Source: Bacillota bacterium (GTDB taxonomy: Bacteria; Bacillota; Clostridia; Tissierellales; Peptoniphilaceae). Taken from it: a stretch of DNA of 60,863 bases. The stretch covers positions 1 through 60,863 of the forward strand of contig JAEZWM010000061.1 of NCBI GenBank assembly GCA_023443025.1, read 5' to 3'. Numbering within the stretch: position 1 is the stretch's first letter; each line of letters starts with the position of its first letter. Under the pieces are notes generated by a model, which did no database searches, was not told where the DNA came from, and was given only the letters and a program-made list of their open reading frames with translations. Below are positions 60,792 to 60,863 of the stretch, piece after piece. The translations under genes and the position numbers were made by a program.

Positions 60792-60863
60792 ATGTCAGAA
60801 TTAAAATTTGAATGGAAAAACCTCATTAAATCAAAACTTCTTATCTTAGGCATGATTATCGCT
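60792..60863 (+). CDS. N-terminus of a probable ABC-2-type permease (cut by window end)
   Basis: The last 24 codons read MSELKFEWKNLIKSKLLILG and then a hydrophobic start. The pattern (short acidic-basic amphipathic N-terminus entering a first helix) is typical of ABC-2-type permease subunits. AAGGTGG precedes the ATG. The rest lies outside the window, so the identity is tentative. Confidence 0.45.
   Translation, partial: MSELKFEWKNLIKSKLLILGMIIA

Noticed and set aside
1..60863. CRISPR arrays, insertion sequences, prophage genes, rRNA or tRNA genes
   Set aside because: I saw no regularly spaced repeats, transposase or phage-type proteins, or cloverleaf-like sequences with conserved TTCGA arms; a tRNA or Rfam scan would be needed to exclude them formally.

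Overview
The window is a replication-origin region from a low-GC, anaerobic Bacillota chromosome. The gene order rpmH-rnpA-yidD-yidC-jag-mnmE-mnmG-rsmG on one side and dnaA-dnaN-yaaA-recF-remB-gyrB-gyrA on the other is the classical Bacillota origin block. Desulfoferrodoxin, clostridial-type cell-wall-binding (CWB2) repeats and AT-rich codon use point to Clostridia/Tissierellia. There are no rRNA or tRNA genes, CRISPR arrays or insertion sequences that I can see, so a finer placement is not supported.

Layout. oriC is bipartite: DnaA boxes lie upstream of dnaA (about 45.9-46.1 kb) and between dnaA and dnaN (47.6-47.8 kb), the latter with a DnaA-trio-like tract next to the AT-rich unwinding region. 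Left of dnaA nearly all genes are on the minus strand and right of it all are on the plus strand, so most are co-directional with replication. The exceptions (4.4-5.9, 8.4-9.3, 19.0-22.4 and 27.4-27.9 kb) are small head-on transcription units. A 1-kb gene-free centromere between parA and cinA (36.4-37.4 kb) carries five parS sites.

Left arm, 0-34 kb. This is mostly housekeeping and envelope genes: DNA repair (nfo), amino-sugar catabolism (nagA), cardiolipin synthesis, an ApbE flavin transferase with a nearby duplicated lipoprotein that may be its substrate, a purC-M50 protease-ybaK-nitroreductase-solute-binding-protein run, a chromate-transporter operon, a D,D-carboxypeptidase/SppA/RDD envelope operon, a superoxide reductase behind a Fur/PerR-like box, an ECF sigma/anti-sigma/DUF4349/RsuA operon, a THF-riboswitch-controlled folate transporter, and pta, a lipid kinase and a cysteine desulfurase. 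cyclodeaminase-parB-parA follows.

Right arm. After gyrA comes an rsbV-rsbW-sigma cassette, then a gene-poor stretch with diverged hairpin repeats, a lipoprotein, and a second sigma/anti-sigma pair whose anti-sigma factor carries a sigma-region-4-like segment and which is flanked by a direct repeat. The far right end holds a small membrane protein, traces of a decayed small secreted protein, and the start of a probable ABC-2-type permease cut by the window edge.

Most notable points: GyrA has isoleucine at the quinolone-resistance position equivalent to E. coli Ser83; a duplicated lipoprotein has a motif spaced like the FMN-attachment site; the second sigma module has a decoy-like domain and flanking repeats; and the folT riboswitch has an expression platform whose pairing logic can be read from the sequence.
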